Shown here piece after piece: positions 26,564 through 34,830 of a DNA stretch of 64,000 nt. The DNA comes from Couchioplanes caeruleus. Lineage in GTDB: Bacteria > Actinomycetota > Actinomycetes > Mycobacteriales > Micromonosporaceae. Position 1 is the stretch's first letter. Each line of letters starts with the position of its first letter. The notes under the pieces are model-generated. The model did not search any database, had not been told where the DNA came from, and saw only the letters and a list, made by a program, of their open reading frames with translations. Made by a program: the position numbers and the translations under genes. The stretch spans positions 4,898,001-4,962,000 of the forward strand of contig NZ_RJKL01000001.1 of NCBI RefSeq assembly GCF_003751945.1, in the 5' to 3' direction.

Positions 26564-28531
26564 TCACCGGGCCTCGGTACGCACCCGCGGCGGCGCCGGT
26601 TCCCGCGTGGTCGCGCCGGTCTCCGGACGATAGATCGCGTATGAAGCCGGCGGCTCGGCGACATCGGGCTCGGTCCACCCCGCCGCCCTCCGCTGCCGGT
26701 TCGGCGAAGCCGCGCCACCCACCGGACCTGGCCGAGGATCCCCCACCGCCGCGGCGTCCCCAGAAGACTCCTGACCATCCGGCCGCGGGGCGACCACGGT
26801 CGCATCCCGAACCGCCCCGGACGTCGTCTCGGTGCGAGCCGCAGCAGCATGCGCCGGATCCTCGAGGCGAGCCTCGGGCCGAAGATTGCCCTGCTCGACA
26901 AAGACGGTCCGCCCCTTGCCGATCCGCGGCTCGGTCGTCCCCCCGGCATCGGCGACGTCGAGCTTCGCAGCCTCCCGCATATCCCGGAAGAACCTCCGAT
27001 GCCACGACCCGGCCGACGTGATCGCCGCCGTGCTGTCCTTACCGCCCAACTGAGTGATCCGCCGGTACGGGCGGAGAAGCAACCAACCCACGACCCCGCA
27101 CAGCCACACCAGAACCACCTGCAGCCATCCAGGCAGGCTTGCAGTGTTCATGATGAGATCCACAGCGAAGAGATAGATCGCCGCCCCGGTCCCGAAGATC
27201 GCAATATTGAAGATCGCCGCAATGACGGCGTTGCCAAGCCGCCGAATTCCCGAACTAGCCGGCCGCAACAACCCAACCGTGCCAAGAATCGGCGCGGCAA
27301 TAACCGCCCACCGAAAGATCAGGAAGCCCAGCAACACCAGCAGAGAAGCAGTCAAATCAAACATCGCAAACATGATCGCCGCCAGCACCGCGATAAAACC
27401 GGCGCCAATCCGCTCCATCCCATTGATGCCCTGCAGGTACTCGTAAGCTTCCGGATCCTCAACCTTGATCTGTTCGGCCACCTTCTCCCACTGGGCATTC
27501 TTGGCCTTGATCGTCGCCTGGCGATCATTCGGGTTCGTCCTCAGTCGCTCCGCATCGCGCCAAGTCAGCGAGCGTGCGTCGTAGAGGGCGCGTCCATACT
27601 TCTTCGCGGTCTCGCTGTCGGCTGAGCCAAGTAGTCCTCGCAGCCAGTTGCGATAGAGCATCGTCTCGGTCGCGGTGTCGCTGGCCCGAACCGCCGGTGG
27701 GCGATTATCTGTACATGCTCCGGGCGTCTTGTCGTCACATTTCGACTCAGGTGTGTCCTGTGCCCGTGGTCCTACTGCATCGTGCACGACGCCCAACGTG
27801 GTGATGAGGCTCTGGTCGGCGATGTTTGCCGAGCGGACGGGCCACGCGGCGATGGCGGTCACAGCGACCATGATGAGGATCGCCCACCCTGCGGTCGTTG
27901 TGGCCGCGCCCATGTCGGCCTGGCGTGATCGCCACAGAAGATAGAGACCGACAACTGCTAGAGTGATGACTCCGAAAACGCTGAATACCTTCTCGTAGAC
28001 GGCCTTGGTTGCTTTATCAACAAGCGGATCAGCCCAACCCCACAATGCTTGGGGGTCCCATGCGCGCTCGCGGAGCGCGTTGGATGCGCCTATGACTGCC
28101 GTGGCGATCATGAATTCACCGTTGGCGACGGTCGTCTCGATCTTATATTCGGGGTCTATTAAAGTCGACGCGCAGCCACCCTCTAGGTCGTAGGTCGTAT
28201 AGCTGTAGCCCGCGTAGCCGTATTGGCTGTAGATCCCTTGTGGGCCGTTCAGCGTGGAGGACTTCGGCCGCTCGGCAAACCAGCCGGCCAACCCGGAATC
28301 GGGTGTACTGGGCGTCGGTGGCATAAGGCACTGCGCCCTGTCTTCGGTCACATCAGCCAGGCGATTGACGCAGGATCTGAAGTCTTGTTGCCACTCTTCT
28401 GTGCTGCATGCGCCGCCGGGGGCTTGGAGGGAGGCTGCTGTTGCCGGGGTCGGGACTACTACTGCCCAGGCAATGCTTGCCACGACCACTACCGCCATGG
28501 TTGTCAGCAGGGCGCATACCCGGCGGAGCAT
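26564..28531 (-). CDS. VirB6/TrbL-like polytopic membrane protein
   Basis: 655 aa. I start it at ATG 28531 (MLRRVCALLTTMAVVVV), which has GGAGG upstream and lies 2 bp after the VirB4 stop. A signal-like helix is followed by an exterior Cys-containing segment, then about seven TM helices between residues 190 and 490, including VFSVFGVITLAVVGLYLLW and LLVLLGFLIFRWAVIAAPIL. The C-terminal about 140 residues are cytoplasmic, basic/Pro-rich and disordered. This long polytopic protein directly after VirB4 is the channel component typical of Gram-positive type IV systems. The central part is visibly lower in GC than the flanks. Confidence 0.8.
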   Translation of the reverse strand: MLRRVCALLTTMAVVVVASIAWAVVVPTPATAASLQAPGGACSTEEWQQDFRSCVNRLADVTEDRAQCLMPPTPSTPDSGLAGWFAERPKSSTLNGPQGIYSQYGYAGYSYTTYDLEGGCASTLIDPEYKIETTVANGEFMIATAVIGASNALRERAWDPQALWGWADPLVDKATKAVYEKVFSVFGVITLAVVGLYLLWRSRQADMGAATTTAGWAILIMVAVTAIAAWPVRSANIADQSLITTLGVVHDAVGPRAQDTPESKCDDKTPGACTDNRPPAVRASDTATETMLYRNWLRGLLGSADSETAKKYGRALYDARSLTWRDAERLRTNPNDRQATIKAKNAQWEKVAEQIKVEDPEAYEYLQGINGMERIGAGFIAVLAAIMFAMFDLTASLLVLLGFLIFRWAVIAAPILGTVGLLRPASSGIRRLGNAVIAAIFNIAIFGTGAAIYLFAVDLIMNTASLPGWLQVVLVWLCGVVGWLLLRPYRRITQLGGKDSTAAITSAGSWHRRFFRDMREAAKLDVADAGGTTEPRIGKGRTVFVEQGNLRPEARLEDPAHAAAARTETTSGAVRDATVVAPRPDGQESSGDAAAVGDPRPGPVGGAASPNRQRRAAGWTEPDVAEPPASYAIYRPETGATTREPAPPRVRTEAR

Positions 28532-28533
28532 GG

Positions 28534-31500
28534 TCAGGCCTCCAGGTCGGAGAAGGTCGGGATGGCTGTTGGTGCCGCCTTCGCCGCTGCCGGGGTGGTG
28601 TCCAGGTGTTCCAGCAGGCCTTCGACGTACGAGACGTCGACTCTCACCTTCTGCACCCGGCCGTCCACGTCTCGCATGACGAACTCTCGGAAGCCGAGGC
28701 GGGACGATGACGACGTGTCCGCCTGCGACAGCGACGCCAGGGTCGCCTCGTAGCCGTCGTGGACCGGGACGCGGAGGAGGCGGAGGGCTTCCGAGGCGAT
28801 TTCCTGGTCTTCGGCGATGCGGCCCACGAACACGGTCGAGACCAGGTTCTGGACGTCGAGGCCGAGGATGTCGCGGGGGTTCTGGGAGGCGACCAGGGCC
28901 GCGAGGTTCCATTTGCGGGAGTCGCGGGCGAGGCGGACCAGGAATGAGCGGCCGGAGCGCCAGCCTTCCATGAAGTGGGCCTCGTCCAGGCCCACCATTT
29001 TCCTCGACGACATCGAGCCGCCGTAGCAGCGGCGTACCGCCAGGCGGTGGGCGGTGTGCAGCATCGGTAGGGCCAGGGATTCCTCGGCCGACCAGTATTC
29101 CCTCTCGATCTTCAGGTCGGGCAGGCGCAGGCCGGCCATCGTGATGACCGTCAGGGCCGCGTCCGCGCCGAGCAGGTGCTGCGGCGGGCGGCCGAAGAAG
29201 AGCAGGGCAAGCGGCATCTCCGCCGTGTCCAGCAGAAGGTTGGCCAGTTCCTTGCCTTCGTCGTCGTCCAGGCCCTGGAGGGTCGCCACGACGTCATCCA
29301 GGGTCGAGGTCTCCTCGGCCGGGACCCGGCGTACCGCGTGGCGCAGCAGCGTCGCCGTCGAGGCCTCCTTGGCGACCTGCGGCGGCACCAGCATGGAGCA
29401 GATGTCCTGGACCAGCATGCGACGTTCGGCGCGGGCGTTGGAGACCGCGATCTCGTACTCGCGGTCCCCGGTCGGCCCGGTCGCGAACTCGGTGCGGACC
29501 GGGGTCGGGATCAGCGCGTATGGCGCGAGGGTTCCCTGCTCGGAGCCGGTCAGATTCAGGACCCTCGAGTACGGCCGCAGCTCCGGCATCTGGCACAGCC
29601 GGGCGAGGGGGCCGGACGGGTCGAGCAGGGTCACCTGGACGCCTCGGCGGGCGTTGAGGTAGCCCAGCGCACCCATCAACGTGGACTTGCCGCCACCGGG
29701 CTCCGCGACGAAGACGCCGAGGCCCGAGCGTTCCCGGACCTCCATGGGGAAGTGCAGGTCGAGGAAGACCGGCCGGCGGCAGGTTCCCGCCGTACGCCCG
29801 ATGAGGTCTCCCCGGCGGTCACCGACCGTCGACGCGGCCTGGGGCAGCGCGGCGGCCAGCAGTTTCACCGGCATGCGGCGCACGTAGCCGGTGTTGGCGA
29901 TGGGTTCGCCCGGGATGAACTCGCGGGCGAGCTGGTCCTGGTTCTTCGGGTGCTGCAACGAGATGCGCAGCTCGCGGGAGTAAAGCTGGATGAGCCGGCG
30001 CGCGCGTTCGAGGCATTCCTCGCGGGTGCGGCCGCCGACCGCGATGCGGTGCCAGCCGTGGGCCCGGGCGGACTCGACGGGTAGGCCGGTGGTCATCTCG
30101 TCGCCGATGACCAGGGCGCGCTTGGCGAGGCGTTCCAGCTCCGGCGGGGCGTCGATGCCGTGCTCGGCGTAGTCGAGCTGCTGGGAGCGGATCATGCGGA
30201 GCCGGTGCTCGAGGTTCTTGAACGAGCTGTTCGATCCGAGGATGTCGAGGCGTGAGGAGAGCTCCATCGGCCACGGCAGGCGCTCGTGGAAGTGCATCCA
30301 CGGTTCGTGCTTTTCCGGGATCTCCAGCGGTTCCATGCGTCCGACGGAGAGGACCGCCACGTGCCGTTCCTCGCCGGTCATGCGGTTGACCAGCTTGACG
30401 GTGGAACCGTACGGGGTCCGGTAGCGCTCCACCTGCTCGGTGAGCGCGAGCAGGTCGCCGCGTTCCCAGTGCCCGTGCGAGACGGGGGAGAGCGGTCCCG
30501 GCGGTGCCATGCAGAGCGCGACCGAGCGGAACAGCAGCCATTCCAGCTCCTGCGGCGTGACCCGCCGTCCGCGCATGCCGAAGGCGTTGAGAACCTCGTC
30601 GAACTGCTCGACCGTCCGGCCCAGCTTGCGCCGCTCGCTGTCGGAGGTGCCCCGGCCGAACATGCGCAGGATGCGCTCGGAGAACGTGTCGCCGAGCGAG
30701 CGCCGCGCGAAGGTCACGCCGAGGTAGGTCTGTCCCTCGGCGTGGTTGACCGAGAGCAGGTGCCGCTGGGCGGCGACCAGATGGTCCGACCAGGACGTCC
30801 CGCCGGTGACGTCGGGCAGCGGCTTGGCGGTCAGGGAGTCGACCGTTCGGGCCCATTCGTCCGCGGGGAACGGCCGGTTGGTCCGGCGCAGGTGCAGGCG
30901 GAACCCGGCCAGGCCGGCGTACTGCTCGGAGATCGCGGAGAGCAGTGCCTCGCGCTCGGCGTCGGGGCGGAAGGCCCAGCGCACCTCGGGCAGGTAGTAC
31001 CACGCCGTGACGGTGCTCTGGGTGAACGTGAGGTGCCCGGCGATCTCACTGATCTCCAGCTCGATGGCCGGGTCGCGGTCGCTGAACTTGAGCTTGTGCG
31101 GGCGCAGCGGCGCCGGCTTGACGTCCTTGGCCGGCTTGCGGACGGCCGGCAGGTTGGCGGGCTCGTCCCGCTTCCGGCGACCCCTGCGCTTGGCGGGCGC
31201 CTTCTCGCGCCGCGGCGAGGGGGCCTTCTCCGGCATGGGCGCCAGCTCGGCGTGCCGCTCCGGCTCGGCCCCCGCATTCACCGGGTACGTCCCCGGCGCA
31301 CCGGCCGCATTCATCGGGTACGCCCCCACGGCGCCGACCGCGTCAGTCGGGTGAGGTTCTGGCGTGCCGGCCGAATTCATCGGATACGGCGTGGTGGCGG
31401 CTTCGGCCGGGTGCGGTCCGGGGGCGCCGACGGGGTGCACGCCGGGCATGGTCGTCGGCAGTGGACCATCGGGTTGGCCGACCGGGTACACGCCGGGAGC

Positions 31501-32547
31501 CGTGGTAGCTCCGGCGGCCTGCTGCCACAACGGCGGCGTCTGAGGTGCGGGCGTTGTCTGAGGTGCGGGCGTTTCGCCGGACCGGATGTCGTCCGGCCAG
31601 TCGCCCAGGCCGAGGTCGGATGGCTCGCGCTCGTCGAAGTAGTCGGCCTGCGGCCCGACCGGAGCCCGGGTGAAGGGCGGCACCGGCGGATCGGCCGGCC
31701 CCCCGGAGGTCGGCAGCGCCTCTGAAAGCGGCGCGGCAGACGGTGGCGCGGCAGACGGCGGCGCGATGGGCGGTGGCGCGACGGGCGGAGTCGCAGGCCC
31801 CGATACGGGCGCGGCCGAGGGTGAGCCCGACACAGGCCGGACCGGCGGCGGCCCCGACACCGGTCGGACGGTAGGTGGTCCGGACACCGGGTCGACAGCG
31901 GCGGGCGCCCCGGAGACCGGGACGGCAGCGGCAGGCGGCCCGGAGACGGGGCTGGTGTCGGCAGGCGGCCCCGAGACCGGCTCGGATATGACGGCAGGCG
32001 CTCCGGAGACCGGCCCGACGGCCGGTGGCGCCGAGGCCGGTGGAATCGGGGCCGGTGCGGCCGAGACCGGCTGGGCCGAGACCGGCTGGGCCGAGACCGG
32101 CTGGGCCGAGACCGGCTGGGCCGAGACCGGCTGGGCCGAGACCGGCTGTGTGGACATCGGCGGGGCGGAGGTCGGGTGGGCTGCGGGCGGCGGGGAGGAG
32201 GAACGGCGGGCGTCTTCGCCGTCGAAGTCGAAGCCGAAGTCGAAGTCGGCGTCCGGGTCGTCCGGCGGGGGCTCGACCGTCGGTGGCTGACGTGGCGTCG
32301 TGCCGCCGAACAGGTCGAGGAACGGAGAGTCGATGTCCATCGGGTCGACCGGCGGCGGGGTGCCGTTGGTGCGCGGGCGGATCGGTTGAGGGGCCTGGAA
32401 GACGGCTACCGCGCCGTGTCCCGGCCCCGGCACCTGCTCCGGCGCCGCGTCCTCCGAAGAGTAGTCCTTCGGTCGCGCACCGTTACTCGGCCTGCCCGCC
32501 GGAGACGACTCCGCACGGGGATGCCCGGGCGGTGGGGAAGCGGTCAT
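28534..32547 (-). CDS. VirB4-family type IV secretion ATPase with long disordered N-terminus
   Basis: 1337-aa ATPase. ATG 32547 overlaps the TGA of a 16-codon micro-ORF and has GGGGTCGG upstream; ATG 32568 is the alternative. Residues 1-480 are Pro/Ala-rich disorder, including six VSAQP-type pentapeptides and many VSGPP units. The folded part starts near PHKLKFSDRDPAIELEI and carries a VirB4/TraC core with Walker A AEPGGGKSTLMGAL (about 945) and Walker B KMVGLDEAHFMEGW (about 1180), followed by ASQNPRDI. VirB4 energises pilus or channel assembly. It forms an operon with PrgI-like, VirB2-like and VirB6-like genes. Confidence 0.9.
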   Translation of the reverse strand: MTASPPPGHPRAESSPAGRPSNGARPKDYSSEDAAPEQVPGPGHGAVAVFQAPQPIRPRTNGTPPPVDPMDIDSPFLDLFGGTTPRQPPTVEPPPDDPDADFDFGFDFDGEDARRSSSPPPAAHPTSAPPMSTQPVSAQPVSAQPVSAQPVSAQPVSAQPVSAAPAPIPPASAPPAVGPVSGAPAVISEPVSGPPADTSPVSGPPAAAVPVSGAPAAVDPVSGPPTVRPVSGPPPVRPVSGSPSAAPVSGPATPPVAPPPIAPPSAAPPSAAPLSEALPTSGGPADPPVPPFTRAPVGPQADYFDEREPSDLGLGDWPDDIRSGETPAPQTTPAPQTPPLWQQAAGATTAPGVYPVGQPDGPLPTTMPGVHPVGAPGPHPAEAATTPYPMNSAGTPEPHPTDAVGAVGAYPMNAAGAPGTYPVNAGAEPERHAELAPMPEKAPSPRREKAPAKRRGRRKRDEPANLPAVRKPAKDVKPAPLRPHKLKFSDRDPAIELEISEIAGHLTFTQSTVTAWYYLPEVRWAFRPDAEREALLSAISEQYAGLAGFRLHLRRTNRPFPADEWARTVDSLTAKPLPDVTGGTSWSDHLVAAQRHLLSVNHAEGQTYLGVTFARRSLGDTFSERILRMFGRGTSDSERRKLGRTVEQFDEVLNAFGMRGRRVTPQELEWLLFRSVALCMAPPGPLSPVSHGHWERGDLLALTEQVERYRTPYGSTVKLVNRMTGEERHVAVLSVGRMEPLEIPEKHEPWMHFHERLPWPMELSSRLDILGSNSSFKNLEHRLRMIRSQQLDYAEHGIDAPPELERLAKRALVIGDEMTTGLPVESARAHGWHRIAVGGRTREECLERARRLIQLYSRELRISLQHPKNQDQLAREFIPGEPIANTGYVRRMPVKLLAAALPQAASTVGDRRGDLIGRTAGTCRRPVFLDLHFPMEVRERSGLGVFVAEPGGGKSTLMGALGYLNARRGVQVTLLDPSGPLARLCQMPELRPYSRVLNLTGSEQGTLAPYALIPTPVRTEFATGPTGDREYEIAVSNARAERRMLVQDICSMLVPPQVAKEASTATLLRHAVRRVPAEETSTLDDVVATLQGLDDDEGKELANLLLDTAEMPLALLFFGRPPQHLLGADAALTVITMAGLRLPDLKIEREYWSAEESLALPMLHTAHRLAVRRCYGGSMSSRKMVGLDEAHFMEGWRSGRSFLVRLARDSRKWNLAALVASQNPRDILGLDVQNLVSTVFVGRIAEDQEIASEALRLLRVPVHDGYEATLASLSQADTSSSSRLGFREFVMRDVDGRVQKVRVDVSYVEGLLEHLDTTPAAAKAAPTAIPTFSDLEA
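32061..32150 (-). repeat. Six 15-bp tandem repeats in the VirB4 N-terminus
   Basis: CCGAGACCGGCTGGG repeated six times (32061 to 32150, last copy with one change). In frame, giving VSAQP pentapeptides. Copy-number change would lengthen the disordered tail without a frameshift. Confidence 0.95.
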
Positions 32548-32594
32548 GCGCCGACCCCGTTCGGGCATGCGGCAAGAGGGGCGAGACTGGTCAT
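32544..32594 (-). CDS. 16-codon micro-ORF relay between PrgI-like gene and virB4
   Basis: ATG 32594 overlaps the PrgI-like stop (ATGA) and has GGAGGAG upstream; after 16 codons (MTSLAPLAACPNGVGA) its TGA overlaps the virB4 ATG at 32547. This is a stop/start relay and probably couples translation. A functional peptide cannot be excluded. Confidence 0.4.
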   Translation of the reverse strand: MTSLAPLAACPNGVGA

Positions 32595-32953
32595 ACCAAC
32601 TCCTCCCGTACCCGGATGCGCGTGGCGACTAGTCGCGGGTCTCGCTGCTCGACGGCCGGTTCGCGGGTGCGCTTCCAGTCGGTGAGCGCGGTGCGGATGA
32701 CCATCCGGGCCGGCCGGTCGGGGTCGACGTGCCGGAAGACGTAGGACGTGGTCACCATGGCCAGCGCGATCTCCCACGCGGGAAACGCGTCGAACTCCCA
32801 CGTGATGAGGTAGTGCAGGAACACGAAGACCGGAACGAGGACGACGAACATCCCGTACTGCGCGTACGGAAGGTGCATGGGCAGCGTGTATCCGGGCGGA
32901 CCCAGGTAGACCAGGCGGGCCCGGTAGATGTCGTCGTCGGTGCGCAGCCGCAT
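32591..32953 (-). CDS. PrgI/VirB3-like small membrane protein
   Basis: 120 aa with two adjacent TM helices (GMFVVLVPVFVFLHYLITW; AWEIALAMVTTSYVFRHV) and a basic C-terminal tail (DWKRTREP... RVREELV). Position immediately before virB4, size and double-helix layout match the PrgI/VirB3 group of Gram-positive type IV systems, which anchor VirB4 at the membrane. Start ATG 32953 is 12 bp from the VirB2-like stop. The assignment is based on topology and order. Confidence 0.8.
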   Translation of the reverse strand: MRLRTDDDIYRARLVYLGPPGYTLPMHLPYAQYGMFVVLVPVFVFLHYLITWEFDAFPAWEIALAMVTTSYVFRHVDPDRPARMVIRTALTDWKRTREPAVEQRDPRLVATRIRVREELV

Positions 32954-32965
32954 GGGAGCTCGGCC

Positions 32966-33265
32966 TCAGCTGAAGATGAGGTTGATGAGGTAGTCGCCGA
33001 CGAAGAACAGGGTCGCGGCGCCGGCGATGAAGGCCAGGCCGACGATCGCGATCGCGCTGCTGGTCAGCACTTTGGAGATCTCGCCGCGGCTGGCCCGGCC
33101 GATGAAGATGACACCGAGCACGGCAAGCAGGATCGGGGCGATGTTGCTGGCGAAGAAGGAGACGACGCCTTCGGTGTTGATGCCCTTGGGCTGGTCGGGG
33201 GCAGCAAGGGTGGCGCCATGGTGCATTGCCGTCGCGACCCGCGCGGCGAGCTCTGTGGCGATCAT
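32966..33265 (-). CDS. VirB2/TrbC-like small membrane protein (pilin-like)
   Basis: 99 aa, first gene of the type IV-like operon. Two TM helices (FFASNIAPILLAVLGVIFIG; SSAIAIVGLAFIAGAATLFFVG) are joined by a short basic loop GRASRGEIS, the layout of VirB2/TrbC pilins and of the equivalent small proteins in Gram-positive systems. An N-terminal stretch of about 35 residues could be a leader, but no clear signal-peptidase site is evident. GGGAGG precedes ATG 33265. Confidence 0.75.
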   Translation of the reverse strand: MIATELAARVATAMHHGATLAAPDQPKGINTEGVVSFFASNIAPILLAVLGVIFIGRASRGEISKVLTSSAIAIVGLAFIAGAATLFFVGDYLINLIFS

Positions 33266-33568
33266 CGGTAAACCTCCCGGGTGCCCGACGTGAGGGTGCC
33301 GGACACGCTGCAGTTGTTAAGCCTGGTGGCAACGCCCATATGGTGCTACTTCCCGCTCACCACGTCGAGTGCGCGGAGTCGATGCTTAAGGGCCCTGCTG
33401 TCCTACCCACGCCCGTCTGCTCTCTTCGGTTCATTAATGATGCCTAGCTCCGAAGCGTACGGGCCGTACTTCCTACCTACAAGCTGACTGATTCGTTACC
33501 CAAGATGAAGGCGTGACTGAACGTGACTCATTCCCGATCGTACATGTGTTCGAAGGATGTCTGCCGGG
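33266..33568. promoter_or_regulatory. Divergent regulatory region, type IV-like operon / folP
   Basis: About 300 bp, clearly lower in GC than the surroundings, with no gene. It must carry the promoter of the secretion operon. A near-palindrome GTACGGGCCGTAC (33457-33469, arms GTACGG/CCGTAC) within GAAGC...TTC is a candidate operator, and GTGACTGA/GTGACTCA form a close direct repeat at about 33512-33530. No convincing -35/-10 pair could be fixed. Confidence 0.4.
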
Positions 33569-33580
33569 TACCGTCTTCCC
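33569..33580 (+). promoter_or_regulatory. Probable leaderless promoter of folP
   Basis: TACCGT at 33569-33574, a 6-nt gap, then GTG 33581. It supplies folP with its own promoter although the gene is normally transcribed from folE. Confidence 0.5.
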
Positions 33581-34474
33581 GTGAGTGAGCCGACCGGTAG
33601 CGCAACGACCCGGCACGTCGCGGGCGACCTGCTGCTTCATCAAGATCACCCGGTCGTGATGGGGGTTCTCAACGTGACGCCGGACTCGTTCTCCGACGGC
33701 GGGCGGTACGCCGGTCTCGAGGCTGCCGTCGCCCACGGGATCGCCCTGCACCGCGCGGGAGCCGACATCGTCGACATCGGTGGGGAATCCACCCGTCCGG
33801 GCGCCGATCGGGTCGATGCGCCGACCGAGATCGCCCGGGTGCTGCCGGTGATCCGGGAGTTGGTCGCGGCGGGCGTGCCGCTCAGCGTGGACACCACCCG
33901 GGCCGCTGTCGCCGCCGCCGCGCTCGAGGCGGGCGCCGCGATCGTGAACGACGTCTCCGGTGGACTCGCCGACCCCGGCATGGCCGCGGTCGTCGCCGAC
34001 GCCGGCTGTCCCTGGATCTTGATGCACTGGCGCGGCCACTCGCGCCGCATGCAGGACCTCGCCGTGTACGCCGACGTCGTCGCCGAGGTCCGTGACGAGC
34101 TCCGGCACCGCGTGGACGCCGCGGTCGACGCCGGAGTGGATCCGGGCCGGCTGATCCTCGACCCCGGCCTCGGCTTCGCCAAACGGCCGGAACACAACTG
34201 GGCCCTGAGTGCCCATCTCGATCGACTGATCGCCCTGGGCCATCCGGTGCTGTTCGCCGCGTCGCGCAAGACCTATCTCGGCCGGCTGCTCGCGGACGCC
34301 GGCGGCGAGCCGCGCCCCGTGGACGGCCGGGAGCCGGCGACGATCGCGACGTCCGTCCTCGCGGTGGCGGCGGGAGCGTGGGGCGTGCGGGTGCACGACG
34401 TCCGCGCCACCGTGGACGCGCTGGCCGTCTGGCGGGCCACCGGAAGCCCCCGCTTGGAAAGGACACACCCATGA
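33581..34474 (+). CDS. folP: Dihydropteroate synthase
   Basis: 297-aa folate enzyme joining 6-hydroxymethyl-dihydropterin pyrophosphate and p-aminobenzoate, the sulfonamide target. Motifs: VMGVLNVTPDSFSDGG (about 26-41), DIGGESTRPGA (about 68-78), SVDTTRA, INDVSGG-like VNDVSGG and the final HDVRATVDAL. GTG 33581 follows a leaderless -10; ATG 33557 is in frame but has AAGG directly abutting it. The stop overlaps folB (ATGA). folP-folB-folK-DUF3180 form one coupled operon. Confidence 0.96.
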   Translation: MSEPTGSATTRHVAGDLLLHQDHPVVMGVLNVTPDSFSDGGRYAGLEAAVAHGIALHRAGADIVDIGGESTRPGADRVDAPTEIARVLPVIRELVAAGVPLSVDTTRAAVAAAALEAGAAIVNDVSGGLADPGMAAVVADAGCPWILMHWRGHSRRMQDLAVYADVVAEVRDELRHRVDAAVDAGVDPGRLILDPGLGFAKRPEHNWALSAHLDRLIALGHPVLFAASRKTYLGRLLADAGGEPRPVDGREPATIATSVLAVAAGAWGVRVHDVRATVDALAVWRATGSPRLERTHP

Positions 34475-34830
34475 CAGACCGGATCTCGCTGCGCGGGCTT
34501 CGCGTACGCGGCAATCACGGCGTCTTCGACTTCGAACGCCGCGACGGCCAGGACTTCGTGATCGACGTGGAGCTGGAGCTCGACCTCGCCCCGGCGGCCG
34601 CCAGCGACCACGTCGACGACACCGTGCACTACGGGGAACTGGCCGAGCGCCTCGCCCAGGTGGTGGCCGGTGAACCGGTGAACCTGATCGAGACCCTGGC
34701 CGACCGGCTCGTCGCGGTGTGCCTCGACGACGAGCGGGTCGCCGCGGCCACGGTCACCGTGCACAAGCCCCAGGCGCCCATTCCACAGGAGTTCGCCGAC
34801 GTGGCCGTCACCCTGCGGCGTACCCGATGA
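34471..34830 (+). CDS. folB: Dihydroneopterin aldolase
   Basis: 119-aa enzyme splitting dihydroneopterin to 6-hydroxymethyl-dihydropterin and glycolaldehyde. Typical motifs are GLRVRGNHGVFDFERRDGQ, the VHYGELAERL segment and NLIETLADRL with the catalytic Lys in TVHKPQAPIP. ATG 34471 overlaps the folP stop, and its own stop overlaps folK (ATGA). Confidence 0.96.
   Translation: MTDRISLRGLRVRGNHGVFDFERRDGQDFVIDVELELDLAPAAASDHVDDTVHYGELAERLAQVVAGEPVNLIETLADRLVAVCLDDERVAAATVTVHKPQAPIPQEFADVAVTLRRTR

Noticed and set aside
19816..33568. Attachment sites or tRNA target for the inserted block
   Set aside because: I found no tRNA gene, integrase or matching direct repeats at the edges; long-range repeats cannot be excluded by eye.
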